A DNA stretch of 64,000 nucleotides from Litchfieldella qijiaojingensis (GTDB lineage Bacteria > Pseudomonadota > Gammaproteobacteria > Pseudomonadales > Halomonadaceae), in NCBI RefSeq assembly GCF_014651875.1, contig NZ_BMXS01000001.1, positions 434,001 through 498,000 on the forward strand. The letters are read 5' to 3'. The notes below the pieces were generated by a model. That model made no database searches. It saw only the letters and a program-made list of their open reading frames with translations, and was not told where the DNA came from. The translations under genes were made by a program, and so were the position numbers. This document shows, one piece after another, positions 63,897 through 64,000 of this stretch. The first letter of the stretch is position 1, and each line of letters begins with the position of its first letter.

Positions 63897-64000
63897 CTAG
63901 CTCTCCACCTCCCGATAATGATGCGCTTGCTGGTTGAACAGCTCGCAGTACGTCCCCTGTCGCTTTATCAACTCATCGTGCGTACCCGCCTCACGGATCA
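63897..64000 (-). CDS. ABC transporter ATPase, C-terminal end (partial)
   Basis: Only the last 33 residues are in the window (IREAGTHDELIKRQGTYCEL then FNQQAHHYREVES and a TAG). The G-T-H-D-E-L motif followed by G-x-Y-x-x-L is the standard C terminus of exporter-type fused ABC ATPases. By position it is the lasso D protein that exports the mature peptide and usually gives self-immunity. The rest lies beyond 64000. Confidence 0.85.
   Translation of the reverse strand, partial: IREAGTHDELIKRQGTYCELFNQQAHHYREVES

Overview
The window reads as a chromosomal stretch of a GC-rich, motile gammaproteobacterium, most likely a member of the Halomonadaceae. That placement is an inference from gene content: an E. 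coli-style flhDC-to-flhE locus, a CioAB-like cydABDC operon, pqiABC, and a polyamine-type ABC cassette. No rRNA or tRNA gene, CRISPR array or insertion sequence was seen.

Layout. 1-4.2 kb: purine catabolism (end of xanthine dehydrogenase large subunit, xdhC, guanine deaminase, and a convergent adenine/adenosine deaminase). 4.2-10.1 kb: cydABDC on the minus strand (cytochrome bd-type oxidase plus its CydDC exporter). 10.3-16.5 kb: a Na+/Ca2+ exchanger, pqiABC (MCE-type envelope lipid transport) and a DEAD-box RNA helicase. 16.6-43.5 kb: one large minus-strand motility and chemotaxis region. Read in its own direction it runs fliD-fliS-fliT-fliK-fhlB, flhDC, motAB, cheA-cheW, two MCPs, cheR, cheB, a third MCP, cheY, cheZ, flhB, flhA, flhF, a degenerate flhG-like gene, flhE and (past a plus-strand phosphatase gene) fliA. 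Good sigma-28 promoter matches stand before fliD, motA and cheB. 43.7-48.3 kb: a polyamine-type ABC importer. 48.5-54.8 kb: an unknown protein, a CynX-type MFS exporter, a hipBA toxin-antitoxin pair with three evenly spaced palindromic operators, pyrC and a beta-CASP metallo-hydrolase. 54.9-58.3 kb: an O-antigen ligase-like protein, a 786-bp AT-rich gap and a UDP-HexNAc dehydrogenase.

58.4-64 kb: a lasso-peptide-type RiPP cluster on the minus strand. Order in its own direction: ABC transporter (cut by the window edge), asparagine-synthetase-like cyclase, 63-residue precursor, a phosphoribosyltransferase-like protein carrying its own C-terminal PqqD-like recognition domain, an HPr-kinase-like protein, B2 leader peptidase and a free-standing B1 (PqqD-like) protein. 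The precursor leader has the canonical Y-x2-P-x-L-x3-G-x5-T pattern. The PRTase-PqqD fusion beside a kinase suggests a lasso peptide that is modified beyond macrolactam formation. It is the most promising undescribed system here.

Other points worth a second look are the FlhG-like protein that kept its DQAxGLR motif but lost its ATPase core, the roughly 370-residue C-terminal extension on FlhF, and the exact 50-bp phasing of the hipBA operators.
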